A stretch of 64,000 nt of DNA from the NCBI GenBank assembly GCA_018883185.1, contig VEQP01000001.1, positions 89,174 to 153,173 of the forward strand, given 5' to 3'. Source of the stretch: Nevskiaceae bacterium. GTDB taxonomy: Bacteria > Pseudomonadota > Gammaproteobacteria > Steroidobacterales > Steroidobacteraceae. Positions 42,889 to 51,768 of the stretch are shown here, in pieces. Position 1 is the stretch's first letter. Each line of letters begins with the position of its first letter. The translations under genes and the position numbers were made by a program. The notes beneath the pieces were generated by a model. It was not told the DNA's origin. It searched no databases and saw nothing but the letters and a program-made list of their open reading frames with translations.

Positions 42889-44376
42889 GTGACCTCCACA
42901 TACTTCCATGCGGCCGATTGGGCGGTGGTCGCGCTGTATTTCGCCCTCGTGACGTGGATCGGCCATCGCGTTAAAGGGCGTCAATCCACGGTCCAAGAGT
43001 ACTTCCTCGGCTCACGCTCGCTGCCGTGGCCGGCTGTCTCCGCTTCAATTGTTGCTACGGCGGTCAGTGGCGTCACTTTCATCGGCGTGCCGTCACTCGT
43101 TTTTGCGCAGCAGGGTGATTTTCGCTACCTGCAGTTCTGCATTGCGGGCCTTTTGTCGAAATGGATCCTCGGCCGTTGGATCCTTCCGCAACTCTATGCG
43201 CGAAATTACTTGAGTCCGTACGACTTCATTCGCGAGAAGATGGGCGCCGGATTGGGCCGGCTTTCCGCCATGCTGTTTTTCATAGGGGCCGTGCTTGGGC
43301 AAGGCGTTCGTGTGTTCGCGGTATCGCTGGTGCTGGAGTTGCTCACCGGTCTTGGTTTCGCCTGGTGTGTGCTGCTGAGCGTTGGCGTCGCCGCGATCAG
43401 TACGCTGCTCGGCGGAGTTCGAGCTGTCGTCTGGTCGGATGTACTGCAGTTCGCCATGTTTGTCGGCGGCGGGCTGTTGGCGTTGTGGTTCGTTGCGACC
43501 GGTTACCCTGGGGGCTTTCCCGCTGTGCTCGATGCTGCGGATGCTGCGGGTAAGACCCATGTGCTCGTCCTCGATGCCGATCCACGGGTCAACTTCACGT
43601 TCTGGGCAGGCGTATTCGCCATGCCCTTTCAGAATCTCGCGGCCTACGGCACGGATCAGCTGAACACCCAGCGAATGTTGTGCTGCCGCTCCGTGCGGGA
43701 TGCACGGCTCGCGCTCTATGCCAGTAACGCCGGCGAGTTGGTCGTGCTGCTCTTTTTGCTGGTGGGTGCATCCCTTTGGGCTTACTACCAGGTCAATCCT
43801 CTTGATCCGGCCTTTGCGGCGCTCGTGCAGCAAAATATCGACCGGATCTTTCCGGCCTTCATACTTTCAGAGATGCCGACTGGACTGCGCGGTTTCATGG
43901 TGGCAGCGCTATTCGCGGCAGCCATGTCGAGCCCCGTGTTGTCTGCGCTTGCTGAAACCTCGATCACGATGTTCCATGCCGGACATGCCGCGGGCACGCT
44001 GGCCGATGATCGCGCGGTGTGGCTATCGCGATTACTCGTTGCCGTTTGGGCGGTGGTGCTTGGCGGTTTCGCTTTACTGCTGTCAGGCACCGGCGAGCAG
44101 CTGGTGCCCTTGGCCTTCGCCATGACGGCGTATACCTACGGGCCGATGCTCGGCCTGTTTTTGTTGGCCTTGTTCGTTCCGCGCCATCGTATCGTCAATC
44201 CGAAGGTGGGTGTGGTCGTGTCACTCGCCGGTGTGTTTGTGGTACACAATGCCCATTGGCTCGGACTGTCGGCTGCCAAAGAAGTGGTCGCTTTCCCGTG
44301 GCTGTTCCCGTGGGGCGTGATGTTGTGTATCGGATTTGCCATGCTGCCGCTCCGACTGCAGCCTAGGCGAGACTGA
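42889..44376 (+). CDS. sodium:solute symporter (SSS family)
   Basis: A 495-residue membrane transporter from GTG 42889, with about 13 hydrophobic segments. SSS features are VKGRQSTVQEYFLGSRSLPWPAV, VATAVSGVTFIGVP, AYGTDQLNTQRMLCCRS and FMVAALFAAAMSSPVLSALAE, near the Na+-site region. The nearest-known groups carry sugars, amino acids or monocarboxylates; the substrate is not predictable. It is close behind the MBL gene and 19 bp before an acyl-CoA synthetase, which could mean a carboxylic acid substrate (inference). Confidence 0.9.
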   Translation: MTSTYFHAADWAVVALYFALVTWIGHRVKGRQSTVQEYFLGSRSLPWPAVSASIVATAVSGVTFIGVPSLVFAQQGDFRYLQFCIAGLLSKWILGRWILPQLYARNYLSPYDFIREKMGAGLGRLSAMLFFIGAVLGQGVRVFAVSLVLELLTGLGFAWCVLLSVGVAAISTLLGGVRAVVWSDVLQFAMFVGGGLLALWFVATGYPGGFPAVLDAADAAGKTHVLVLDADPRVNFTFWAGVFAMPFQNLAAYGTDQLNTQRMLCCRSVRDARLALYASNAGELVVLLFLLVGASLWAYYQVNPLDPAFAALVQQNIDRIFPAFILSEMPTGLRGFMVAALFAAAMSSPVLSALAETSITMFHAGHAAGTLADDRAVWLSRLLVAVWAVVLGGFALLLSGTGEQLVPLAFAMTAYTYGPMLGLFLLALFVPRHRIVNPKVGVVVSLAGVFVVHNAHWLGLSAAKEVVAFPWLFPWGVMLCIGFAMLPLRLQPRRD

Positions 44377-44395
44377 GCGTATCGAGGGGGTTTTT

Positions 44396-46033
44396 ATGCT
44401 GGGTGCCATGCAGGATCATCCGTTGCTGATTTGGCGGTTGATCGAGTTCGCTGCGCGAAATCATCCGACCACCGAGGTCGTCTCGCGACGCGTCGAAGGA
44501 GATCTGCACCGCTACGACTACCAGTCAGCGGTGCTCCGCTGCCGCAAGGTGGCTAACGCACTGGATGCGTTGGGCATTGCTCGTAGCGAGCGGGTCGCCA
44601 CACTGGCGTGGAATGGCTACCGGCATTTCGAGCTGTACTACGGTGTCAGTGGCAGTGCCCGCGTGCTGCACACCATCAACCCGCGATTGCCTCCTGAACA
44701 AATCGCCTGGATCGTTAACGACGCGGAAGATCGCGCCGTGTGTTTCGATCTGACGTTTCTACCGATCATACGGGCGATTGCTGCGCAGTGTCCGACCGTA
44801 AAGCATTGGATCGCTCTCTGCGACAGTGACCGTCTACCCGCGGATACGGGGCTTGCCGGACTCATCAGTTACGAGGCCTGGATCGCGCCACAGGCTGAGG
44901 AGTACACCTGGCCCGATTTCGACGAAAAGACTGCGGCCGCTCTTTGCTACACCAGCGGCACCACAGGCAACCCTAAGGGGGTTTTGTACAGCCATCGTTC
45001 GACCGTACTCCATGCCTACGGGTCGGCCTTGCCCGACATGGTCAACGTATCGGCACGGGATTGCATTCTGCCCGTCGTACCGATGTTCCATGTCAACGCG
45101 TGGGGCGTGCCCTATGTGGCGCCTATGGTCGGTGCGAAGCTGGTCTTCCCGGGAGCTGCGCTAGATGGCAAATCGATTTACGAGTTGCTGGAGAGCGAGA
45201 AGGCCACAGCGGCTGCGGGTGTGCCGACGGTGTGGCTGGCCTTGCTGAATCACGTCGATTCCATCGGCGGGCGATTCAGCACGCTGCAGCGCACTTTGAT
45301 CGGTGGTTCCGCCTGTCCGCCGGCGATGATCGGCCGGTTCCTGGCGTACGGGGTGACCGTGCAACACGGGTGGGGCATGACGGAGATGTCACCGCTAGGA
45401 ACGATCAGCAATTTGAAACTCGCGCAGTTAGCGTTGCCTGCCGAGCAACAGCGTCGGTTCCTCGAGAAGCAGGGCCGTGCCGTGTTCGGGGTTGACCTGA
45501 AGATCGTCGACGATGCGGGGCGCGAGTTGCCTTGGGATGGCAAAGCCACGGGCGACTTATTGGTGCGTGGACCTTGGATCGTCTCTCGGTATTTCGAAGG
45601 TGCTCTGGGTGGCGCCATGGGCTCTGCTTTGGTGGATGGGTGGTTTCCGACCGGGGACGTGGCGAGCATCGATCCCGATGGATTCATGCAGATCACCGAT
45701 CGCAGCAAGGATGTGATCAAGTCGGGTGGCGAATGGATCAGTTCGATCGACGTGGAAAACATCGCCATGGCCCATCCGGCCGTCGCCATGGCGGCCTGTA
45801 TCGCTGTACCTCACCCGAAATGGGACGAGCGCCCACTGCTGGTAGTGGTTCGAAAGCCCGGTACGGAGGTCACGCCGCGGGATATCCTAGATTTCTTCGC
45901 TGGCAAAGTGGCGAAGTGGCAGGTGCCGGACGATGTGGTATTCGTCGATAGCATTCCGCTCGGTGCCACTGGCAAGATGCTCAAGACGCGGCTGCGCGAG
46001 ACCTTCCGTAACCATCGCCTGCCGGGAGCCTAA
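44396..46033 (+). CDS. medium/long-chain acyl-CoA synthetase, AlkK-like
   Basis: 545 residues from ATG 44396, behind a GAGGGGG site. It is an ANL-family adenylate-forming ligase: the P-loop is CYTSGTTGNPKGVLYSH, the A5 motif HGWGMTEMSPLG, and the A7-A8 hinge WFPTGDVASIDPDGF with DRSKDVIKSGGEWIS. The catalytic Lys is in LGATGKMLKTRLRE. The start LGAMQDHPLLIWRLIEFAARNHP is like AlkK-type fatty-acid ligases. It activates a fatty or other organic acid with ATP and CoA. The next short gene is 30 bp downstream. Confidence 0.9.
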   Translation: MLGAMQDHPLLIWRLIEFAARNHPTTEVVSRRVEGDLHRYDYQSAVLRCRKVANALDALGIARSERVATLAWNGYRHFELYYGVSGSARVLHTINPRLPPEQIAWIVNDAEDRAVCFDLTFLPIIRAIAAQCPTVKHWIALCDSDRLPADTGLAGLISYEAWIAPQAEEYTWPDFDEKTAAALCYTSGTTGNPKGVLYSHRSTVLHAYGSALPDMVNVSARDCILPVVPMFHVNAWGVPYVAPMVGAKLVFPGAALDGKSIYELLESEKATAAAGVPTVWLALLNHVDSIGGRFSTLQRTLIGGSACPPAMIGRFLAYGVTVQHGWGMTEMSPLGTISNLKLAQLALPAEQQRRFLEKQGRAVFGVDLKIVDDAGRELPWDGKATGDLLVRGPWIVSRYFEGALGGAMGSALVDGWFPTGDVASIDPDGFMQITDRSKDVIKSGGEWISSIDVENIAMAHPAVAMAACIAVPHPKWDERPLLVVVRKPGTEVTPRDILDFFAGKVAKWQVPDDVVFVDSIPLGATGKMLKTRLRETFRNHRLPGA

Positions 46034-46063
46034 AGGCGCCTGACTGCGGTATTCTCCTGTTCC

Positions 46064-46282
46064 ATGAGTCATGGACGGGTTACGCCGGAACTGCGGCGCT
46101 GGATCATCAAGCAGGTTGAGGCGGGACAGACGCCTGACGGCTTGCTCCAATCCATGATCGCCAACGGTTGGCCCGAGTCAGTGGCTCTCGAGGTCATGGA
46201 GCGCACGCTGCGAACCCGAGTCGCGCAAATCAAGGCGGTAGGGAACACCCAAGACGCTGCCACCAAGGGGTCCGAGGGCTGA
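46064..46282 (+). CDS. small helical protein, prolyl-hydroxylase N-domain-like
   Basis: 72 residues. The segment TPELRRWIIKQVEAG followed by GLLQSMIANGWPESVALEVME is an all-helical pattern often found at the N-terminus of bacterial prolyl 4-hydroxylase-like oxygenases, here without the oxygenase. It is basic and cytoplasmic, with no signal. It may be a remnant or a stand-alone interaction module. TATTCT lies 8 nt upstream of the ATG, with no clear ribosome-binding site. The function is unknown. Confidence 0.6.
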   Translation: MSHGRVTPELRRWIIKQVEAGQTPDGLLQSMIANGWPESVALEVMERTLRTRVAQIKAVGNTQDAATKGSEG

Positions 46283-46309
46283 GTCGTATCCGCTGAAAGG
46301 CATGCTTAG

Positions 46310-47983
46310 ATGATCAAATCGATTTCTTTGCTTCGCTCGCGAAAGCCTATCTCGGCTACCGCTTTGACGGCATGGTCCACGCTTTGGTGCCTGCTGGTGC
46401 TCAACATCCCGTTTTGGACGCGGGTTCTTGAGTTAAGACCGCTCGGTGATGCACGCGATGTGGCTTTCGTCGCATCGGTCGCGCTACTCGCCGCACTCAT
46501 TTCGAATCTTTTTCTGATGCCGTTGACGTTGATACGGCCGCTTGCCAAGCCTTTGTTGTCGGTCGCTTTGGTGTTGGCGGCACTCGCTGCGTATTTCGTC
46601 TGGGCCTACGGCGTACTGGTCGACAAAGTGATGATTCGCAACGTTTTCGAGACCGATGCTCTCGAAGCGGGTGAGCTCGTCAATTGGAAGTTGCTTTTGT
46701 TCGTGGGGGTGCTTGGCGTTTTGCCGGCATTGGCCGTGCTGAGCGTCCCGCTGGCACGCCCATCGTGGCGCCGCGAGCTGCTGCACCGGGGTGTTGCGCT
46801 CGGGGTAACGGTCGTCGGCATTGGCCTCGTGGCTTTTTTCTTTTATCAGGATCAGGCGTCTTTCCTGCGCAATAACCGCGATCTGCGTCATCGTCTCGTT
46901 CCCGTGAACTATCTTTCGGGGGTGGGCAGCTATGTGCAGGAGATCACCAAACGAAAGTTGCCCTATCAGGCGATCGGTGCAGATGCCGCCCTCGGGCCTC
47001 GCTGGCAGACGCCGAATGCGGAACGCCCCCTGCTGCTGGTGTTGGTGGTGGGTGAGACCGCGCGTGCAGCGAATTTCTCTCTCGGCGGGTATGGGCGCAG
47101 TACCAACCCCCGACTTGCCGAAGTAAAGGATCTCGTTTACTTCACCGATGTGTCTTCCTGCGGGACGTCCACGGCCATCTCCGTGCCTTGTATGTTTTCG
47201 GATTTAGGTCGAGAGGAGTTTTCCGCCGAAAAAGCTCGTGCGCGCGATAACCTGATCGATATCGTGGCCAAGGCGGGACTAGGCGTTGCCTGGTATGGCA
47301 ACAACACCAACTGCAAAGGCATTTGCCGCGCTGCAGGCGAGAAGCGTGCGATTCGCGAACAGTATCCGCAGTACTGTACGAGCGATGGGCCCTGCATGGA
47401 CGGGGCGATATTCGAGGATTTCTGGAGCACCTTGCCGTCTTATTCAGGGCGCGGACTTGTAGTACTGCATCAGTTAGGCAGTCACGGTCCGGGTTATCAC
47501 CTGCGCTACCCAGAGTCCTTCAATCGATTCACGCCGGTGTGTCGCAGTACGGACTTCTCCAAGTGCGAAGTGTCCGAGATCGTCAACGCGTACGACAACA
47601 CCATTTTGTATACCGATCACTTGCTGGCTGAGACCATTACGCGACTGCAGTCGATGGCGGACCGCGTTGACTCTGCCATCCTGTATGTCTCGGATCACGG
47701 CGAGTCGTTGGGTGAAAATGGCCTGTTCTTGCACGCCGTGCCGTACGCTTTGGCGCCCCGGGTGCAAACGCATGTGCCGATGGTGTTTTGGAGCTCGAAC
47801 GGATTCATCGAGCGCATGGGCATCGATCTGAAATGCTTGCTCGAGGAGCGAAGTAGACCGCTGTCACACGACAACTATTTGCACACCGTGCTCGGGCTGC
47901 TGGATGTGTCGAGCTCAGTTCGCCAGCCCGGGCTCGATTTCGTACGCTCCTGTCAGCGCTCCGCCGCTACGCCTGTGGGCTGA
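46310..47983 (+). CDS. phosphoethanolamine transferase (EptA/MCR-like)
   Basis: 557 residues with about five N-terminal membrane helices (to residue 185) and a periplasmic sulfatase-fold domain. Metal and nucleophile elements are [18 protein letters not shown] (Glu), the Thr nucleophile in [16 protein letters not shown], and the late [12 protein letters not shown]. Conserved Cys pairs (CKGICRA, CTSDGPC) would form disulfides. It adds phosphoethanolamine to lipid A or core, which lowers affinity for cationic peptides such as polymyxin. This is an intrinsic, widespread envelope enzyme, and resistance should not be assumed from homology. Its 3' end overlaps glpK, which is convergent, by 17 bp. 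Confidence 0.92.
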   Translation: MIKSISLLRSRKPISATALTAWSTLWCLLVLNIPFWTRVLELRPLGDARDVAFVASVALLAALISNLFLMPLTLIRPLAKPLLSVALVLAALAAYFVWAYGVLVDKVMIRNVFETDALEAGELVNWKLLLFVGVLGVLPALAVLSVPLARPSWRRELLHRGVALGVTVVGIGLVAFFFYQDQASFLRNNRDLRHRLVPVNYLSGVGSYVQEITKRKLPYQAIGADAALGPRWQTPNAERPLLLVLVVGETARAANFSLGGYGRSTNPRLAEVKDLVYFTDVSSCGTSTAISVPCMFSDLGREEFSAEKARARDNLIDIVAKAGLGVAWYGNNTNCKGICRAAGEKRAIREQYPQYCTSDGPCMDGAIFEDFWSTLPSYSGRGLVVLHQLGSHGPGYHLRYPESFNRFTPVCRSTDFSKCEVSEIVNAYDNTILYTDHLLAETITRLQSMADRVDSAILYVSDHGESLGENGLFLHAVPYALAPRVQTHVPMVFWSSNGFIERMGIDLKCLLEERSRPLSHDNYLHTVLGLLDVSSSVRQPGLDFVRSCQRSAATPVG

Positions 47984-49475
47984 TCCAGCCGCGCGAGCGC
48001 TCCACGGCTCGCGCCCACTCGCGCATGCGTCCGGCAGCCTCGTCGCGACTGATCGAAGGCTCGAAGCGCCTATCCATCTGCCAGCGGGACTGAACATCCT
48101 CGGCTGAATTCCAGAAGCCGATGGCTATCCCAGCAAGATAAGCAGCGCCTAAAGCCGTTGTCTCGGTGACTGCTGGTCGCACTACCGGGACACCTAGCAA
48201 GTCAGCCTGAAACTGCATGAGGAAGTTGTTTCTCGATGCCCCGCCATCGACGCGCAACTCGCTCAAAGGGACTGCGGCATCACGCTGCATGGCTTCGAGT
48301 AGGTCTGTACTTTGGAAGGCGATGGCTTCGAGCGCCGCTCGCGCAATGTGACCACGGGTCGTGCCGCGAGTGATGCCGACGATGGAGCCACGCGCGAACG
48401 GGTCCCAATACGGGCTGCCAAGTCCGGTGAAGGCGGGCACCACGTAGACACCACCATGATCGCTCACGCTGGTTGCCAGAGCTTCGATCTCCTCGGCATG
48501 CTGCACAAAGCCAAGACCGTCTCGCAACCACTGAACTACGGCCCCGCCCACAAACACGCTTCCTTCGAGAGCATATTGCAGGCGCTGGTCGTGTTCCGCC
48601 TGAATGTTGCAGGCGAGAGTCGTGAGCAGACGATGGGTTGAGGGGAGTGCTGCAGCGCCCGTGTGCATCAACATAAAGCAGCCGGTACCGTACGTATTTT
48701 TGGCCATCCCAGAACGTAGGCAGGCTTGTCCAAACAACGCGGCCTGCTGATCCCCGGCGATACCGCTCAGCGGCACGCTCGCTCCGCCCACCGCGATGCG
48801 TATTCCCGACTCGATCGACGAAGGCTGTACTTTGGGCAGCAAGGCGCGCGGGATTTGCAGCAAATCGAGCATCCAAGGGTCCCAGTCTCCCGTATGCAGA
48901 TTCAGCAGCAAAGTTCGGCTTGCATTCGTAACGTCGGTCAGGTGATGAGCGCCATCCGTCAGTTTCCACACGAGCCAACTGTCGATGGTGCCGAAGCAAA
49001 GCTCGCCGCGTTCCGCACGTTGTCTCGCGTTAGGTACGTTGTCGAGAAGCCACGCGATTTTGGTACCTGAGAAGTAGGGGTCGAGCAGCAGCCCGGTGCG
49101 TCGGGTCACTTCGGCCTCGTGACCGTCGTTCTTGAGTTTCTGGCAGTGTGGGGCTGTTCGACGGTCCTGCCACACGATGGCTGGAGCGATCGGTTTTCCG
49201 GTCTTACGATCCCAGAGAACCGTCGTTTCACGCTGATTGGTGATACCTACTGCAGCGACATCGCCTGGTCGTGCGCCAACCTTGGCGAGTACCGCCTCCA
49301 TCGATCCGCGCTGACTAATCCAGATCTCCTCTGGATCGTGCTCAACCCAGCCCGGCTGCGGAAAGTGCTGGGTGAACTCCTGCTGGGCGCTGGCGACTAT
49401 ACTCCCACCGTGATCGAAGAGTATCGCGCGCGAACTCGTTGTTCCCTGATCCAATGCGAGTATCCAACGGCTCAT
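47967..49475 (-). CDS. glpK: glycerol kinase
   Basis: 502 residues from ATG 49475, overlapping the glpD stop by ATGA. FGGY-family features include the opening [73 protein letters not shown] and [22 protein letters not shown]. It phosphorylates glycerol to glycerol 3-phosphate, which the adjacent GlpD oxidises. No GlpF or GlpR gene is nearby. Confidence 0.96.
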   Translation of the reverse strand: MSRWILALDQGTTSSRAILFDHGGSIVASAQQEFTQHFPQPGWVEHDPEEIWISQRGSMEAVLAKVGARPGDVAAVGITNQRETTVLWDRKTGKPIAPAIVWQDRRTAPHCQKLKNDGHEAEVTRRTGLLLDPYFSGTKIAWLLDNVPNARQRAERGELCFGTIDSWLVWKLTDGAHHLTDVTNASRTLLLNLHTGDWDPWMLDLLQIPRALLPKVQPSSIESGIRIAVGGASVPLSGIAGDQQAALFGQACLRSGMAKNTYGTGCFMLMHTGAAALPSTHRLLTTLACNIQAEHDQRLQYALEGSVFVGGAVVQWLRDGLGFVQHAEEIEALATSVSDHGGVYVVPAFTGLGSPYWDPFARGSIVGITRGTTRGHIARAALEAIAFQSTDLLEAMQRDAAVPLSELRVDGGASRNNFLMQFQADLLGVPVVRPAVTETTALGAAYLAGIAIGFWNSAEDVQSRWQMDRRFEPSISRDEAAGRMREWARAVERSRGWISPQA

Positions 49476-50992
49476 GCGGCTCTCCGATGCAACTCTAACC
49501 AGTGAGCGATTTTCGTTGCCGAATCGGCCGGCAAGTGCAGCCCTAGTTTGCTGCGACGCCAAAGAATATCCTCGGCCGTTTGCGCCCACTCGACACTGAT
49601 AAGGTAGTTCAACTCGCGGGCAAAAAGACCGGGGCACACTTCTTCGCCAAGATCAGCTGTTGTCTGGGCGTCCCCAAGGACCCGAGCCACTCGACTGCCG
49701 TAGGCCCGTGCAAGTCGTTTCAGCAGCGGTGCGGGTAGCCGCGGGTGCTGGGCGATGAGTTGAGCTAAAAACGCATCAAAATCGTCGTTGTGCAGATCGC
49801 CGCCAGGCAACGGGGCTGCGGCCGTCCACGGGTCATGCCGCACGTTGAGTGCGGCACAGAGCCGATTCACTGCCTCCTCGGCGAGTACGCGGAAAGTCGT
49901 GATCTTGCCGCCGAAGACGCTGAGCAGCGGTGCCGGTGTCGTCGTCAGCTCCAGTGCATAGTCGCGTGATACGGCGCGCGCATCCGTCGACTCGTCCTCC
50001 AGCAAGGGGCGAACCCCGGAGTAGCTATGCACGACATCATTGGGCGTGATGGCTTTTCGAAAGTATCGATTGACCTCATCACAGAGATAGCGTGTTTCCT
50101 CAGGCGAGATCTTGGCCTCTGCCGGGCTGCCGTGGTGCTCGACATCGGTCGTGCCGATCAGCGTGAAGTTCTCTTCATACGGAATCGCAAAGATCACCCG
50201 TCGATCCGTGGCTTGGAAGATATAAGCGTACGGATGATCGAACAATTTGGGCACCACGATGTGGCTGCCCTTGACGAGTCTCAGTCCATGACGCGCTGCT
50301 CCCGGCACGCCGCTCGAGTTGAACAGCGCAGCCCAAGGACCCGCGGCGTTGACGACCGCCCGCGCTTGAACAGACGTCGTTGCACCGTTGCACGATTCGA
50401 GGGTGACGAGCCAACCGCCTTGCCCATCTGCCGAAATCGAGCGACATCGAGTGCGCGGGCGAATGTCGGCGCCGAGTTCCTGCGCACCAAGCGCGTTGAG
50501 CACCACGAGTCGAGCGTCGTCCACCCAGCCGTCCGAGTATTCGAACGCTTTGCGAAATTGCTCCTGCAGTGCGCTACCCGCGGCGTGTCTGCGCAGATCG
50601 ATTTGCGAAGAAGCAGGCAAGCTACGGCGCCGTGCCAGATGATCGTAAAGGAACAAGCCGATCCGGATCATCCACGCGGGCCGCAGCGATGACTCGTGCG
50701 GCATCACAAAGCGCATCGGGTACATGATGTGCGGCGCAGCGGCTAGGAGCACTTCGCGCTCAGCCAAGGCCTTGCGAACAAGATTGAATTCCATGAACTC
50801 GAGGTATCGCAGTCCCCCATGGATCAGTTTGGTGCTGGAGGAGGATGTGTGCGCGGCCAGATCATGCTGCTCGCAGAGCAGCACCTTGAGTCCTCGGCCC
50901 GCTGCGTCCCGCGCGATCCCTGCGCCATTGATGCCCCCGCCCACGACGACGACGTCAAAGGCCTTCAACTCACTTTCGTCCATTGTCGTCAT
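49472..50992 (-). CDS. glpD: aerobic glycerol-3-phosphate dehydrogenase
   Basis: A 506-residue FAD enzyme on the inner face of the membrane that oxidises glycerol 3-phosphate to dihydroxyacetone phosphate and reduces quinone. The FAD motif is [21 protein letters not shown]. Others are [39 protein letters not shown] and [11 protein letters not shown]. The C-terminal helical cap contains [22 protein letters not shown]. An ATG nine bases downstream (50983) is an alternative start. A TATAAG hexamer near 51050 on the minus strand may be its -10. Confidence 0.95.
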   Translation of the reverse strand: MTTMDESELKAFDVVVVGGGINGAGIARDAAGRGLKVLLCEQHDLAAHTSSSSTKLIHGGLRYLEFMEFNLVRKALAEREVLLAAAPHIMYPMRFVMPHESSLRPAWMIRIGLFLYDHLARRRSLPASSQIDLRRHAAGSALQEQFRKAFEYSDGWVDDARLVVLNALGAQELGADIRPRTRCRSISADGQGGWLVTLESCNGATTSVQARAVVNAAGPWAALFNSSGVPGAARHGLRLVKGSHIVVPKLFDHPYAYIFQATDRRVIFAIPYEENFTLIGTTDVEHHGSPAEAKISPEETRYLCDEVNRYFRKAITPNDVVHSYSGVRPLLEDESTDARAVSRDYALELTTTPAPLLSVFGGKITTFRVLAEEAVNRLCAALNVRHDPWTAAAPLPGGDLHNDDFDAFLAQLIAQHPRLPAPLLKRLARAYGSRVARVLGDAQTTADLGEEVCPGLFARELNYLISVEWAQTAEDILWRRSKLGLHLPADSATKIAHWLELHRRAA

Positions 50993-51107
50993 GACTCGCT
51001 GTCCAAGCGCATTTCTAGTCGAAAATGCCGAAATAAACGGGGGAGCTTATAGTCTACTGTTTTGACTCAAAAAAGGGGTTGAGCGGTGCGCCCAGCGGAG
51101 CTGCTGC

Positions 51108-51135
51108 ATGACAGGCGTCATGGCGCGTGTATGCT
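51108..51135 (+). promoter_or_regulatory. promoter of the sigma factor gene, leaderless type
   Basis: ATGACA (51108-51113) and TATGCT (51130-51135) are separated by 16 bp, and TATGCT ends 6 nt before the ATG at 51142. No ribosome-binding site is visible. The spacing is slightly short. Confidence 0.45.
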
Positions 51136-51141
51136 CGGCCC

Positions 51142-51693
51142 ATGGGTGAGGTCACGCAGTTGCTGGATCGGGCTCGTCAGGGCGAGAGCGACGCCCTGGC
51201 CGAACTGTTCCGGCTCGTTTACCCGGATCTCAGGCGGGTCGCCCACGCGCGGCTCGGTGCCCATCAGCGCAATACCCTGCTCGACACCACGGCGCTGGTT
51301 CATGAGTGCTTTCTGAAGCTGTGCGCTGTCGGGGGCTTGCAGCCTACCGATCGGGCGTATTTCTTCGCCTATGCTGCGCGCACCATGCGCTCGATCATCG
51401 TCGATGTGGCGCGGGCTTCGCTTGCCGAGCGTCGTGGCGGAAAGTACGCAAAGACCACGTTGGACACCCAGTTCATAGGCGAGGCGGCGGGCGAGGCGCA
51501 GTTGCTGGGTTTGCATGATGCGCTGGAGGAGCTCGTAGCCCTGGATCCTCGACTGGCCAAGGTCGTGGAACTGCGCTACTTCGTCGGTTTGACCGAAACC
51601 CAAATCGGCGAAATTTTGGGCGTCACAGATCGCACGGTGCGTCGCGATTGGGAAAAGGCCCGTCTGCTACTTGCTGCAGCCCTCCGTCCATAG
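51142..51693 (+). CDS. ECF-type sigma factor of the kinase-associated group
   Basis: 183 residues from ATG 51142; an in-frame GTG lies at 51127. Sigma region 2 includes ALAELFRLVYPDLRRVAHARLG and RAYFFAYAARTMRSIIVDVAR. Region 4 ends with KVVELRYFVGLTETQIGEILGVTDRTVRRDWEKARLLL. The phrase RTMRSIIVDVARA is typical of the ECF-like subgroup that travels with Ser/Thr protein kinases. The kinase begins 75 bp downstream. No anti-sigma factor is present; the kinase may take that role. Confidence 0.92.
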   Translation: MGEVTQLLDRARQGESDALAELFRLVYPDLRRVAHARLGAHQRNTLLDTTALVHECFLKLCAVGGLQPTDRAYFFAYAARTMRSIIVDVARASLAERRGGKYAKTTLDTQFIGEAAGEAQLLGLHDALEELVALDPRLAKVVELRYFVGLTETQIGEILGVTDRTVRRDWEKARLLLAAALRP

Positions 51694-51768
51694 CCTCGAT
51701 GACTCGATCCTGTCCGGTTTAACAGCTCTGTATCGTAGTCCGGCAGCCACAAAAATCCGGAGGCAGCC